A stretch of 64,000 bases of DNA, taken from NCBI GenBank assembly GCA_964396245.1, contig CAYNEO010000005.1, positions 1-64,000 of the forward strand. Reading direction: 5' to 3'. The notes under the pieces are model-generated. The model made no database searches and was not told the DNA's origin. It was given only the letters and a program-made list of their open reading frames with translations. The translations under genes and the position numbers were made by a program. Shown here piece by piece: positions 15,995 through 25,033 of this stretch (the first letter of the stretch is position 1; the number at the start of each line of letters is the position of its first letter). The DNA is from CAYNEO01 sp964396245 (GTDB lineage Bacteria > Zixibacteria > MSB-5A5 > GN15 > FEB-12).

Positions 15995-17023
15995 ATGCAC
16001 GGAATCACGTGGATCGTTATCGCATTCTGTCTTGCCCATTCGGCGATGTTTTCCGGACTTAACCTCGCAGTCTTCAACGTCACCCGCCTTCGTCTCGAGG
16101 TAGAAGTATCCTCCGGAAATCAGTCCGCGACCGAATTGCTTGCCCTCAGAAAGGATTCACACTTTCTGCTGACCACTATCCTCTGGGGAAACGTTGCTTT
16201 CAACACTCTCCTGGCAATTATGGCAAACTCGGTTCTTGTCGGCGGACTGGCTTTTCTGTTTTCGACCGTAGTAATCACGCTCATGGGTGAAATAATCCCG
16301 CAAGCTTACTTCACCCGCCATGCCCTTCGTGTCGGCGCTAAGTTAACCCCTTTCCTGCGATTCTACCAATTCGTTCTGTACCCGGTGGCAAAGCCGTCTG
16401 CACTCATGCTCGACTGGTGGCTCGGGCGCGAGGGAATCCAGTATTTTCGTGAACAGCACCTCCGGGAAGTCATTCGCAAACATATCGAATCCGAAGAAGC
16501 CGACGTTGACCTGCTCGAGGGGCTGGGAGCGCTGAACTTCCTGGCCTTCGATGATCTTGCTGTTGCCCAGGAAGGTGAACCGGTCGATCCGAAAAGCATC
16601 GTGAGTTTGCCCATCGACAGCGGAAAGCCTGTCTTTCCGCCAATCGTCCGCTCTGCGGCCGACCCGTTTCTTAAGAAAATCGAGACCTCTGACAAGAAAT
16701 GGGTGATTATCACCGACCTGAAAGGGAAACCACATCTCGTTCTGGATTCCGATGCGTTCCTTCGCGATGCGCTCTTCGAGTCGGGTCCGTTCGATCCCTC
16801 GAAGTACTGCCATCGCCCGATAATAGTCAGCGACATGGCTACGCCTCTTGGCGATGTTGTCGCGCAGCTGCACGTTCAGCCGGAACATCCGGAAGACGAC
16901 GTCGTGGATCTGGATATCATTCTTGTCTGGGGAGAGGACAAGCGGGTTATCACGGGCGCTGATATCCTCGGACGACTCCTCCAGGGAATCGTCCGTCGGG
17001 ATAGCGACAAGATCAAAGAATAA
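15995..17023 (+). CDS. DUF21/CNNM-type membrane protein
   Basis: 342 residues from the ATG at 15995; the frame is open to 15917 but the extra residues are polar and precede the first membrane helix. The N-terminal half is a DUF21 transmembrane domain (GITWIVIAFCLAHSAMFSGLNLAVF, then the helices around 70-105 and LMGEIIPQAYFTRHALRVG with the typical GEIIP motif). The C-terminal half should hold a CBS-pair-like module but it is weakly conserved (WVIITDLKGKPHLVLDSDAFL, LDIILVWGEDKRVITGADIL). Family members are linked to Mg2+/divalent cation transport (CorC/CNNM). The stop is 15 bases from the convergent porin stop. It follows the sugar transferase closely and may be co-transcribed. Confidence 0.8.
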   Translation: MHGITWIVIAFCLAHSAMFSGLNLAVFNVTRLRLEVEVSSGNQSATELLALRKDSHFLLTTILWGNVAFNTLLAIMANSVLVGGLAFLFSTVVITLMGEIIPQAYFTRHALRVGAKLTPFLRFYQFVLYPVAKPSALMLDWWLGREGIQYFREQHLREVIRKHIESEEADVDLLEGLGALNFLAFDDLAVAQEGEPVDPKSIVSLPIDSGKPVFPPIVRSAADPFLKKIETSDKKWVIITDLKGKPHLVLDSDAFLRDALFESGPFDPSKYCHRPIIVSDMATPLGDVVAQLHVQPEHPEDDVVDLDIILVWGEDKRVITGADILGRLLQGIVRRDSDKIKE

Positions 17024-17037
17024 TCGAAGCCGTCAGA

Positions 17038-18096
17038 TCAGAACGCAATCTGCGCGTTGACCAGAAATTGATTATGCTCGATCGGGGTGTCGTCGGTATT
17101 AATGATATAGTTCGCCTGAAGTTCGCTCGCCGACGACGGCCAGAAGTTGAAACCGAAAATGAGCAGGTTGGTGTTCTGGCCGTTTGTGTACAGCTCTTCC
17201 GACTCGAACCTGTCCCACCTGAACAGCAGTTGCATATCATGCCGCACCATATAGCCGCCGGTGATATAATGCCCGAAAACGGTCAGGTTCTCGCCGCCGT
17301 CTGATGGATCGAGGTCGGCAAATATGAACTCCGATGCCAGCAGGAGATTACCGCGGGTTATGCGAAGATCGCCGCCGATCAACACCCGTTCGCCGGTGAA
17401 AAACGGCCGGACATTCCCCGGAATCGGCAGACCGTTATCCTTGCTTGCCGCGATATTGAACCCGACTCCGATACTGTCGGTCGACGGTCGGTCGGGAGGC
17501 AGAGCGGGGTAGAAGGCGACTCGCCCGACATACAAGAAGTCGTTATTGTCGTTTTCGTTTGCCGATGACTGATTGCCGTTGAATATACCTGCCGCGTAAT
17601 GCAGACGTCTCTCGTCCAGCCATCCGCCTACTTCTGCTCCGATTTGTCTGCCGGGAGCGAAGTATCTGACTATCTGCGCCCGATTGACAAAATCGATATT
17701 CCGGGCGTCGGTGAGAAATTCCCTGCTGAATGGCGCCTTGAATTTCCCGGCTGAAATGCGGTCTTCCCGGTGAAAGTAGAAGTCGAAACGGGCGTCCAGA
17801 ATTGCCGGCGACTCCACGAAGTTCGTCTGGAGAAAGTATCCGAACCCTTTGTCCAGTCTGCCCCCGATGCTTATGCGGAAATTGGCGATACTGAAACCGT
17901 TGTTGCCTGGCAGCGTCCGCTCCGGCTGAACGTCGCCGACAACCTGTAACAGCGCCCCGACCGATAGATATTCTTTCTTGAAATTCTGCCTCAAAAGGTC
18001 CATCAGGACCTCATCGTCCTCCTCGGCGACAGCGCTGCCTGCAAAGACCAGCGTTACCAGTGACACCAGTAGATATCGATACAAATTAGCCGGCAT
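17038..18096 (-). CDS. Outer-membrane porin, OprP/OprO-like
   Basis: 352 residues from the ATG at 18096, with GGAGG 7 bases upstream; the open frame extends to 18183 without a plausible start. The signal peptide ends FAGSAVAEE (about residue 25). The rest alternates polar and hydrophobic residues as in a 16-18-strand beta-barrel: FSIANFRISIGGRLDKGFGYF, DARFDFYFHREDRISAGKFKAPFSRE, and a final strand NQFLVNAQIAF with the C-terminal Phe used for BAM recognition. KFKAPFSRE and the following segments resemble phosphate-selective porins O and P, but substrate preference cannot be assigned. It is 121 bases downstream of the DUF58 gene and may have its own promoter. Confidence 0.82.
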   Translation of the reverse strand: MPANLYRYLLVSLVTLVFAGSAVAEEDDEVLMDLLRQNFKKEYLSVGALLQVVGDVQPERTLPGNNGFSIANFRISIGGRLDKGFGYFLQTNFVESPAILDARFDFYFHREDRISAGKFKAPFSREFLTDARNIDFVNRAQIVRYFAPGRQIGAEVGGWLDERRLHYAAGIFNGNQSSANENDNNDFLYVGRVAFYPALPPDRPSTDSIGVGFNIAASKDNGLPIPGNVRPFFTGERVLIGGDLRITRGNLLLASEFIFADLDPSDGGENLTVFGHYITGGYMVRHDMQLLFRWDRFESEELYTNGQNTNLLIFGFNFWPSSASELQANYIINTDDTPIEHNQFLVNAQIAF

Positions 18097-18216
18097 GGTG
18101 ATTCCTCCGTTCCCATATTGGAGATACCACAGAAAAGTGGTAGTGTTTATTCTAAAATAACCCCCAGGTGGCTGCCGGAGCAAGCCGGAAATAGAGTTTC
18201 GGCCTCCGAGAGGATG

Positions 18217-19116
18217 CTAGTACAGCCGCTCCCGTTTGGACAAAAACGCATACAGCGCCTTGTCAAACGGCATCGCGGTGTCGATTGGATGGTAATCGAT
18301 ATTGGACTGGCGGCAGGCGAGAGCTATCTCGTCCGAAAAGGCCTGCACCTGCCGGGCGAAATCCTTCTTGATCTGGTAAGGCATGGTGGTGATTTCTTCC
18401 CCGGTTTCCATGTCCTTGAACACTGCCTCCTGGCCAAAGCCGAAATCGCGCTCCCGTGGATCAAGGATATGAAACACAATCACTTCGTGTTTATTGTACC
18501 TGAAATGTTTCAGGCCCGAAATGATGTTTTCAGCATCGTCGAGCAAATCCGACATCACAATCACCAGTCCCCGGCGTTTGATCCGATCAGCCATCTCGTG
18601 AAGCGCTATGGAGATATCCGTCTTGTCCGATGGTGTCTGCGATGCAATCTCAGTCAAGAGGACGTGAAGGTGGCCGTATTTCGACCGGGGCGGAATGTAC
18701 CGGCGGATTCGCTCGTCGAATGTGACCAATCCGACGGCGTCACGCTGTCTCAGCATCATATAAGACAGCGCTCCGGACAAAAGACCCGCGTAATCGAGCT
18801 TGTTGATAATGCCCGCCGACCGATAGGCCATTGAGCGCGAACAATCTAACAGCAGGTAAGCCTTGAGGTTGGTCTCTTCCTCGTACTGCTTGATATAGTA
18901 CCGGTCGGTCTTGGCGTACACTTTCCAGTCGATATCGCGGATATTGTCGCCCGGCATATACTGCCGGTGTTCAGCGAATTCAACCGAGAAGCCATGGTAT
19001 GGTGACTTGTGCATCCCGGCGATAAACCCTTCGACCACCATCCGGGCCCGCATCTCCATCCCCTTCAGTTTCGAAACCGTCTCGGGCTGTAAGTATTGTC
19101 TGAAATCAGTCGGCAT
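18217..19116 (-). CDS. DUF58 family protein
   Basis: 299 residues, typical length. N-terminal region RARMVVEGFIAGMHKSPYHGF and the hallmark EFAEHRQYMPGDNIRDIDWKVYAKTD (about 46-71), then a von Willebrand A-like half beginning AYLLLDCSRSMAYRS (MIDAS-like DxSxS) and GLVIVMSDLLDD. DUF58 proteins are usually encoded with a MoxR AAA+ ATPase, which is present four genes upstream here (21549-22556); the pair is thought to act as a chaperone or assembly module. It is cytoplasmic and lacks transmembrane helices. Probably the last or next-to-last gene of the moxR operon. Confidence 0.9.
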   Translation of the reverse strand: MPTDFRQYLQPETVSKLKGMEMRARMVVEGFIAGMHKSPYHGFSVEFAEHRQYMPGDNIRDIDWKVYAKTDRYYIKQYEEETNLKAYLLLDCSRSMAYRSAGIINKLDYAGLLSGALSYMMLRQRDAVGLVTFDERIRRYIPPRSKYGHLHVLLTEIASQTPSDKTDISIALHEMADRIKRRGLVIVMSDLLDDAENIISGLKHFRYNKHEVIVFHILDPRERDFGFGQEAVFKDMETGEEITTMPYQIKKDFARQVQAFSDEIALACRQSNIDYHPIDTAMPFDKALYAFLSKRERLY

Positions 19117-19149
19117 TCAATTTCTCTCTCGGTTCTTGTACATCTCACA

Positions 19150-19779
19150 TCACTTTCGGGCGACAATCAATCGCAAACCTTCGATATCCCGCACGACTAC
19201 CGTCGTACCAACCGGGATAGGCGCTCCATCAATCGACTCAGCCGCCCACCGCACGGCTCCGATTTTTATTGTCCCTTCCGGGTTGCAGTCCTTGACAACA
19301 ACCCCGGTCCGGTTGAGCATCCCTTCGGGACCGACCACACTCCGCTGATAAAACCACTTCGGCCTGAGAGCACCATATTCGCGTTCGTAACGTCGGCTGT
19401 AAACCGCAAGCGCTGCGTTCCGACCGACCAGCAGACTGGTAACGACCCACAGGACCATCCAGCCGAGGTTCGGATATTTGGTCGCATAGTAAACCTGTCC
19501 GATAACGGCCCCGATAAGTATCTCGTCGGCAAAGAATAAAAGCAGCAGCAGAACGTAAAAAGCCGAATCCACGCGGTAGAGAATCACAACATTGCGCTCG
19601 TCGACCCGCGATGCTATCCGTCCCCACTCGATCCTGCCGATGAAATACCCGAGCACCGCGGCCGGAACGAGGGCAAGAAACAGATAGCCGATATGAACGG
19701 GTATCAGAAATACCAGTACCACCAGTGCGCCGGCCGCAACCAGCAGATGGACGAAGCGCAGCCCGGAAAAACTCTTCAC
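19150..19779 (-). CDS. NfeD-like membrane protein
   Basis: 209 residues. Two or more hydrophobic helix groups (about 8-48, and about 68-120) are followed by a C-terminal OB-fold of the NfeD type: VVGPEGMLNRTGVVVKDCNP, then GTIKIGAVRWAAESIDGAPIPVGTTVVV and a final strand. NfeD-like proteins usually partner stomatin/SPFH proteins or a membrane protease, but neither is encoded here; instead the gene lies between an isoaspartyl peptidase and DUF58 in a MoxR operon. The N-terminal membrane part is longer and more complex than in short NfeD1b proteins. Role in membrane-protein quality control is inference from context. Confidence 0.8.
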   Translation of the reverse strand: MKSFSGLRFVHLLVAAGALVVLVFLIPVHIGYLFLALVPAAVLGYFIGRIEWGRIASRVDERNVVILYRVDSAFYVLLLLLFFADEILIGAVIGQVYYATKYPNLGWMVLWVVTSLLVGRNAALAVYSRRYEREYGALRPKWFYQRSVVGPEGMLNRTGVVVKDCNPEGTIKIGAVRWAAESIDGAPIPVGTTVVVRDIEGLRLIVARK

Positions 19780-19835
19780 GTCGTCTCCTCAGGCACCCTG
19801 TATCGGGGTCAATTACTGCTCCTGTTTGCGTCCGC

Positions 19836-20810
19836 TCAGTCATCCTCATCGAATATTTTCACCACCGGCTCCTCTCCGGGATACCGGAACCCGCGATACA
19901 TACCCTCGCTGTTGAACGGCATTACAATGTGCCCTTTGCGGTCTATCGCTATCAGCCCGCCGGAGCCTTTCAGCTCGGTCAGTTTTTGTATGGCCAGGCT
20001 GGCGGCATGTGTCAGCGAGAACCCCTTGTACTCCATCAGCGCCGAGATATCATACGCCGTCACAAGACGCATGAAATACTCACCCTGGCCGGTGGTCGAC
20101 ACCGCACACGTTGCATTGTTGGCGTACGTACCGGCTCCGACTATCGGTGAATCACCGATTCTGTGATACCGTTTGTTGGTCATCCCGCCGGTCGAAGTCG
20201 CCGCCGCCAGGTTGCCGTGCCGATCAAGCGCTACCGCACCGACCGTTCCGTGTTTGCCCTCGGCGGAGTGATCGAGATTCGATTCATCAAACTGTTCGCC
20301 GGCCTCACGTTCTTTCGCCAGCGCGTTCTGGAGTTGGTTCCACCGCCGCTCGGTGTAAAAATACTCCGCATCCATCAGTGTCATTCCCTGCGACACGGCG
20401 AACTCCTCGGCTCCTTCTTCGGCCAGCAGCACATGCGGCGATTTCTCCATCACCCGGCGAGCCAGATCGATAGGGTTCCTGATCCGTCTCACACCGGCAA
20501 TGGCGCCGACCTCGAGCGTCGCACCGTCCATGATGCAGGCGTCCTGCTCATTGATTCCCTCATGAGCGAACACTGCCCCTTTGCCGGCGTTGAACAGCGG
20601 CGAGTCTTCCATCACGTTTATCGCCTTCTGAACCGCATCCAGACTCGTGCCGCCGCCCTCGAGTACGGCGTAGCCGGCCGCCAGCGATTCGCGCAGCATG
20701 CGGCGATAGTCGGCTTCCAGCTGATCGGTCAGATTGGCCTTGAGAATGGTTCCGGCCCCGCCATGAATCGCAATAGCGAACTCGGAAGACCGCATGTCAT
20801 CGTCAGTCAT
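19836..20810 (-). CDS. iaaA: Isoaspartyl peptidase / L-asparaginase (Ntn hydrolase)
   Basis: 324 residues of the plant-type asparaginase family, which hydrolyses isoaspartyl dipeptides and L-asparagine after autocleavage. Near the start is AIAIHGGAG; the autocleavage site is HGTVGAVALDRHGNLAAATS, with the Thr of GTVG becoming the N-terminal nucleophile of the beta subunit. GGMTNKRYHRIGDSPIVGAG and GTYANNATCAVSTTGQGE are the conserved substrate-binding segments. There is no signal peptide, so it acts in the cytoplasm. It lies 17 bases from the preceding membrane-protein gene, inside a MoxR-DUF58 operon, an unexpected partner. Confidence 0.93.
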   Translation of the reverse strand: MTDDDMRSSEFAIAIHGGAGTILKANLTDQLEADYRRMLRESLAAGYAVLEGGGTSLDAVQKAINVMEDSPLFNAGKGAVFAHEGINEQDACIMDGATLEVGAIAGVRRIRNPIDLARRVMEKSPHVLLAEEGAEEFAVSQGMTLMDAEYFYTERRWNQLQNALAKEREAGEQFDESNLDHSAEGKHGTVGAVALDRHGNLAAATSTGGMTNKRYHRIGDSPIVGAGTYANNATCAVSTTGQGEYFMRLVTAYDISALMEYKGFSLTHAASLAIQKLTELKGSGGLIAIDRKGHIVMPFNSEGMYRGFRYPGEEPVVKIFDEDD

Positions 20811-20827
20811 ACCAGTGGCGTCTTTCC

Positions 20828-21523
20828 TCAGAGATTTTCCTTATTCGGACTGTGACCGAGATCCACATAAATCAACAGTGTCATATACACAATAATCACC
20901 AGCAGCGCCACACCGCTGATCGCCAGGATATCATCAAAAATACCGTAATACCCCTGTCCGGTGAGACCGATTGCATGCAGGAGAATTGAGATTCCAAAGA
21001 TCCAGTAGACCGTTTTCTTGATTTTCGGCGATGCCGACGTAAACAGAAACACAAACCCCATCGCAAAATACAGGAGTGTCTGGCCGTTCACGTGGGTGTG
21101 CGCCAGGCCGACATTTTCTTCGAAATCCGGTTTGTCGTCGTCGTCCGGTCTCTGATTTCCGGTCCGCATTTGCGCGTCACGTTCGCGGAATTTCTCCACA
21201 TTCGTCGCGCTGTCGACGTGAACTTCGCGCCCTGCGAAATCGCTGTCCCACATCGGAGCCAGGACCGCCTCCGAGTCCTCCTGCAGTTGATCGGCTGTTT
21301 CCTGGAGGTCGATATCGGCAATCGAGTCGGCTTCCTGTGTCCCGACAACTTGCGCATCATCGGTCAGGTAAGCCGGGAGCTTTGTGTCTTCACCGACCAT
21401 CCCCCGCGACACATAGAAAATGAACATGGCCCAGAACACGACCAGCAACATGAGCGTGGTAAAAATCGCCACAAACAGCTTGCCGTACCCGGGTAGATTC
21501 GACAAACGATATTTGTCCAGCAT
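20828..21523 (-). CDS. Unknown membrane protein with AHTHVNG motif
   Basis: 231 residues, not assigned to a family. One transmembrane helix at about 17-40 (FVAIFTTLMLLVVFWAMFIFYV) is followed by an acidic, probably periplasmic stretch of about 100 residues (many D/E, ending RPDDDDKPDF). Three more helices follow (about 147-165, 170-185, 195-220). The second begins right after GLAHTHVNGQTLLYFAMG, and another His sits in LLHAIGLTG. Histidines at helix ends recall haem-binding membrane proteins of the NnrS or oxidase type, but this is only a resemblance. The gene is 25 bases downstream of moxR and 17 upstream of iaaA, so it is firmly inside the operon. Confidence 0.7.
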   Translation of the reverse strand: MLDKYRLSNLPGYGKLFVAIFTTLMLLVVFWAMFIFYVSRGMVGEDTKLPAYLTDDAQVVGTQEADSIADIDLQETADQLQEDSEAVLAPMWDSDFAGREVHVDSATNVEKFRERDAQMRTGNQRPDDDDKPDFEENVGLAHTHVNGQTLLYFAMGFVFLFTSASPKIKKTVYWIFGISILLHAIGLTGQGYYGIFDDILAISGVALLVIIVYMTLLIYVDLGHSPNKENL

Positions 21524-21548
21524 AGGTTTGATAGAACCGTGTGGTGTG

Positions 21549-22556
<1,008 letters not shown>

Positions 22557-22981
22557 GCATTCCTCCAATAAATGGTGTCAGTGCCTACGGGAAACGACAG
22601 GATACCACTTTATACGCCGCTTAGCCAGGTCTGCTGCAAACTTATCCTGTTGAATTTCAGTTAACTACTGGGGTCGATAAGGAGACAAAACGACTGCTCA
22701 GGTCGACTTTTCAAGAATGCAGCCGGCTGCCTGTCCATCGATGCAGCCGGTCTGGCAGTATTAAGTCATTATTGAACAGTCAATTACAGGCGGTTATTTC
22801 TACCCTGCACTTCATATCGAACAGGTTAACTCTTTTCTAAATAATGGGTTAGAAAAGTAAACATGGTGTGGATAACCGGCTCTTCAACCTCAGTCTTTTG
22901 ACAACTTAAGAAGTTGCCGAATAAAGCATTGCGGCTTTGTCCACAAAAATATCTGGTTTTCCACACACGCTAGAAATATCG
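22557..22981. other. Candidate replication origin region with DnaA-box-like sites
   Basis: An AT-rich, gene-free gap of about 425 bases. It holds a perfect DnaA box TTATCCACA on the minus strand (22867-22875), two near-matches on the plus strand, TTGTCCACA (22937-22945) and TTTTCCACA (22957-22965), and a weaker TTATCCTGT (22642-22650). The stretch at about 22765-22862 is particularly AT-rich. It lies 2.5-5.5 kb from parAB and parS, where bacterial origins are commonly found. Against it: no dnaA in the window, and transcription on both sides runs in the same direction rather than diverging. Confidence 0.4.
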
Positions 22982-23374
22982 CTATTTCAGCTTGCCCTCT
23001 TCGACCGGCGGCTCCTTTTCTTTCTTCTTTTCCTGCGGCGGCAGGAATCCGAGGTCAGGCGTCCGGTCTTTCATATTGCAGGCCCCACAGAAAACCGCAC
23101 CCTGCTCAATTACGAGCGATTTAGTCTTGATATCCCCTTCCATCTCGCACTTCGCCTGAAGTTCGATCTTTTCGGAAGTGTAGACGTTTCCGATCATCTT
23201 GCCGGCAATCACCGCCGTCGCGGCCTCGATGTCGGCTTCCACCAGGCCCGTGGCTCCGACAGTGACGCAGTCCGAACAGATGATTTTGCCCTTCACGTTT
23301 CCATCGACCCGAAGCTGCCCTTTGATATCAAGCGTCCCGGTGATCGTGGTATCCTTGCCTATGATTGTGTTCAT
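22982..23374 (-). CDS. Bactofilin (DUF583)
   Basis: 130 residues from ATG 23374 (GAGGG about 10 bases upstream); an in-frame ATG at 23416 inside the upstream gene gives 144. Bactofilins polymerise into cytoskeletal filaments through a right-handed beta-helix, seen here as repeats TTITGTLDIKGQLRVDGNVKG, then VTVGATGLVEADIEAATAVIAGKMIGNV and LQAKCEMEGDIKTKSLVIEQGAVF. The tail is Lys/Glu/Pro-rich. Two CxxC pairs (ICSDC and FCGAC) are unusual and could bind metal or form disulphides. The gene directly follows an M23 peptidase; bactofilin-M23 pairs such as Helicobacter CcmA and Csd1 shape the cell wall. Confidence 0.92.
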   Translation of the reverse strand: MNTIIGKDTTITGTLDIKGQLRVDGNVKGKIICSDCVTVGATGLVEADIEAATAVIAGKMIGNVYTSEKIELQAKCEMEGDIKTKSLVIEQGAVFCGACNMKDRTPDLGFLPPQEKKKEKEPPVEEGKLK

Positions 23375-23390
23375 TAAGCCGTTTCCCTCT

Positions 23391-24185
23391 TCATTTGTGC
23401 TGGTTTTTTTGATCATACGGATTGTCCAACGGGTTTATAGGTTCATCGTGGATTCTTAATTCATAGTGCACATGCGGCGCCGTCGACTTGCCCGTATTCC
23501 CGGACAGAGCCACGCGACTTCCGACCAGCACCTGCTGACCCTGGGTGACGAGGATCGAATCATTATGACCATAGACTGTGCTGACACTATCATTATGCTG
23601 GATAACGAGAATCTTGCCGTAGGTCGAGTCGATACCGGTATAGACAACCGTGCCGGATCCTGTCGCCAGCACCGGTGTGCCGACCGCACAGGCGATATCA
23701 ATCCCCGGGTGGTATCGCTCGCTGTTCTCCGGCTCGAAATCCTGCGTGATAAATCCCCTCACCGGCAGCCCTGACGGCATGTTCCAGTCCTTGCTGAACG
23801 AGTGCGCTATCACCGCCTGCTGGTTCTCGTCCATCTGGGCGAACAGGACGGAGTCCTCAGGCAACTCCGGGAACTGCACATCGACACCCGCCATGGTCGC
23901 CAGCCGGCTTACAAATTGTCTTGCTTCCGTCAGGTTTTCCTCGAGCAGCTGGACCTTGTACCGGTACCGCAGAAGTGACTCGTTTTCCCTGATCACTTTC
24001 TCCGTCATGGCCGCCCGCGCCACCACTTTTCCATATAATAGAAAGAACACCAATATTCCGACCACGAGCGCGCCCACCAGGCCGACAGCAAGATACAGAT
24101 GCCACTCACGCATCCGCCACGCCAACCGACCCTCGGTGCCCTCCGGCACGATCATGAGGGTGATGTGTTTATTCGGAATTTTCAT
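23391..24185 (-). CDS. M23 family metallopeptidase with membrane anchor
   Basis: 264 residues. A basic N-terminus and one transmembrane helix (about 30-52, LYLAVGLVGALVVGILVFFLLYG) are followed by a coiled coil (about 60-85) and the LytM/M23 domain: RYHPGIDIACAVGTPV (His and Asp zinc ligands), GTVVYTGIDSTYGKILVIQH and the HxH motif in APHVHYELRIH. It should cleave peptidoglycan cross-bridges in the periplasm. The start overlaps the parB stop by 4 bases and its end abuts the bactofilin, so all four genes (parA, parB, this, bactofilin) form one operon. The likely partner is the bactofilin, which could position it. Confidence 0.93.
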   Translation of the reverse strand: MKIPNKHITLMIVPEGTEGRLAWRMREWHLYLAVGLVGALVVGILVFFLLYGKVVARAAMTEKVIRENESLLRYRYKVQLLEENLTEARQFVSRLATMAGVDVQFPELPEDSVLFAQMDENQQAVIAHSFSKDWNMPSGLPVRGFITQDFEPENSERYHPGIDIACAVGTPVLATGSGTVVYTGIDSTYGKILVIQHNDSVSTVYGHNDSILVTQGQQVLVGSRVALSGNTGKSTAPHVHYELRIHDEPINPLDNPYDQKNQHK

Positions 24186-25033
24186 GCCATGTCAATCTTG
24201 CGAAACAACTCCAGCAGCCGTGTCAGGTCATCGTCGCCGTAGTAATCGATCTCGATCTTTCCCTGCTTGAGACCGGGAGTGATTCGCACCGAGGTCCCGA
24301 GCAGGCGCTTCAAGTATGTCTCTACTTCTACCAGTTCCGGCTGCTTTTTCTTCGGCACCAGCCGTCTTCTTTTTTTTCGGCCGGTTTGCCGTTCTGCTTC
24401 ACGTACCGAAAGCGAATCGGACAATATTTTTTCGGCCATGTGACGCATTTCGTCTTCGGAATCGAGTGTGAGCAGCGTGCGGGCATGCCCCTCGGTCAGC
24501 TTATCCTCCCTTACCAGGTTCTGGATGTCGGCCGGAAGCGACAACAGGCGCAACTGGTTGGCCACCGCCGCGCGGCTCTTGCCAATCTTTTCGGACAGCT
24601 GCTGCTGCGTGTGGCCGAACTGGTCGATCAACTTGCGGTACGCCTCGGCCAGTTCGATCGGGTTTAGATTCTCGCGCTGGATATTTTCGACCAGGGCCAG
24701 CTCCAGAAGTTGCGTGTCACTGATATCGTCGGCGACAACCGCCGGCACTTCGGTGAGACCGGCCAGGCGCGCCGCCCGGTACCGGCGCTCGCCGGCGACA
24801 ATCGTATATGCCGAACCGTTACGCCGCACCACCAGCGGCTGGATGATGCCGTTCTTCTTGAACGACTCCGCCAGCTCCGCCAGTTTTTCGGCGTTGAAAT
24901 CATGACGAGGCTGCATCGGGTTCGGCGCTATCCGGTCAAGCGGAATGGACCGATACTGCTGCCGCGGCTGCTCATCGCTTTGGTCCGACGGTATCAACGC
25001 CCCCAGTCCTTTTCCCAGGGCTATCTTGCTCAT
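24182..25033 (-). CDS. parB: Chromosome-partitioning protein ParB
   Basis: 283 residues. The typical opening KGLGALIP is followed by the CTP-binding/nuclease-like domain (IPLDRIAPNPMQPR, about 30-45; GERRYRAARLAGL, with the conserved ERR, about 80-93), the helix-turn-helix (LSEKIGKSRAAVANQLRLL, about 142-160) and the C-terminal dimerisation domain (VETYLKRLLG to the end). ParB binds parS, slides as a CTP-dependent clamp and organises the origin region. Two parS sites lie 1.3 and 3.4 kb upstream in this operon region. It overlaps parA by 4 bases (ATGA). Confidence 0.97.
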   Translation of the reverse strand: MSKIALGKGLGALIPSDQSDEQPRQQYRSIPLDRIAPNPMQPRHDFNAEKLAELAESFKKNGIIQPLVVRRNGSAYTIVAGERRYRAARLAGLTEVPAVVADDISDTQLLELALVENIQRENLNPIELAEAYRKLIDQFGHTQQQLSEKIGKSRAAVANQLRLLSLPADIQNLVREDKLTEGHARTLLTLDSEDEMRHMAEKILSDSLSVREAERQTGRKKRRRLVPKKKQPELVEVETYLKRLLGTSVRITPGLKQGKIEIDYYGDDDLTRLLELFRKIDMA

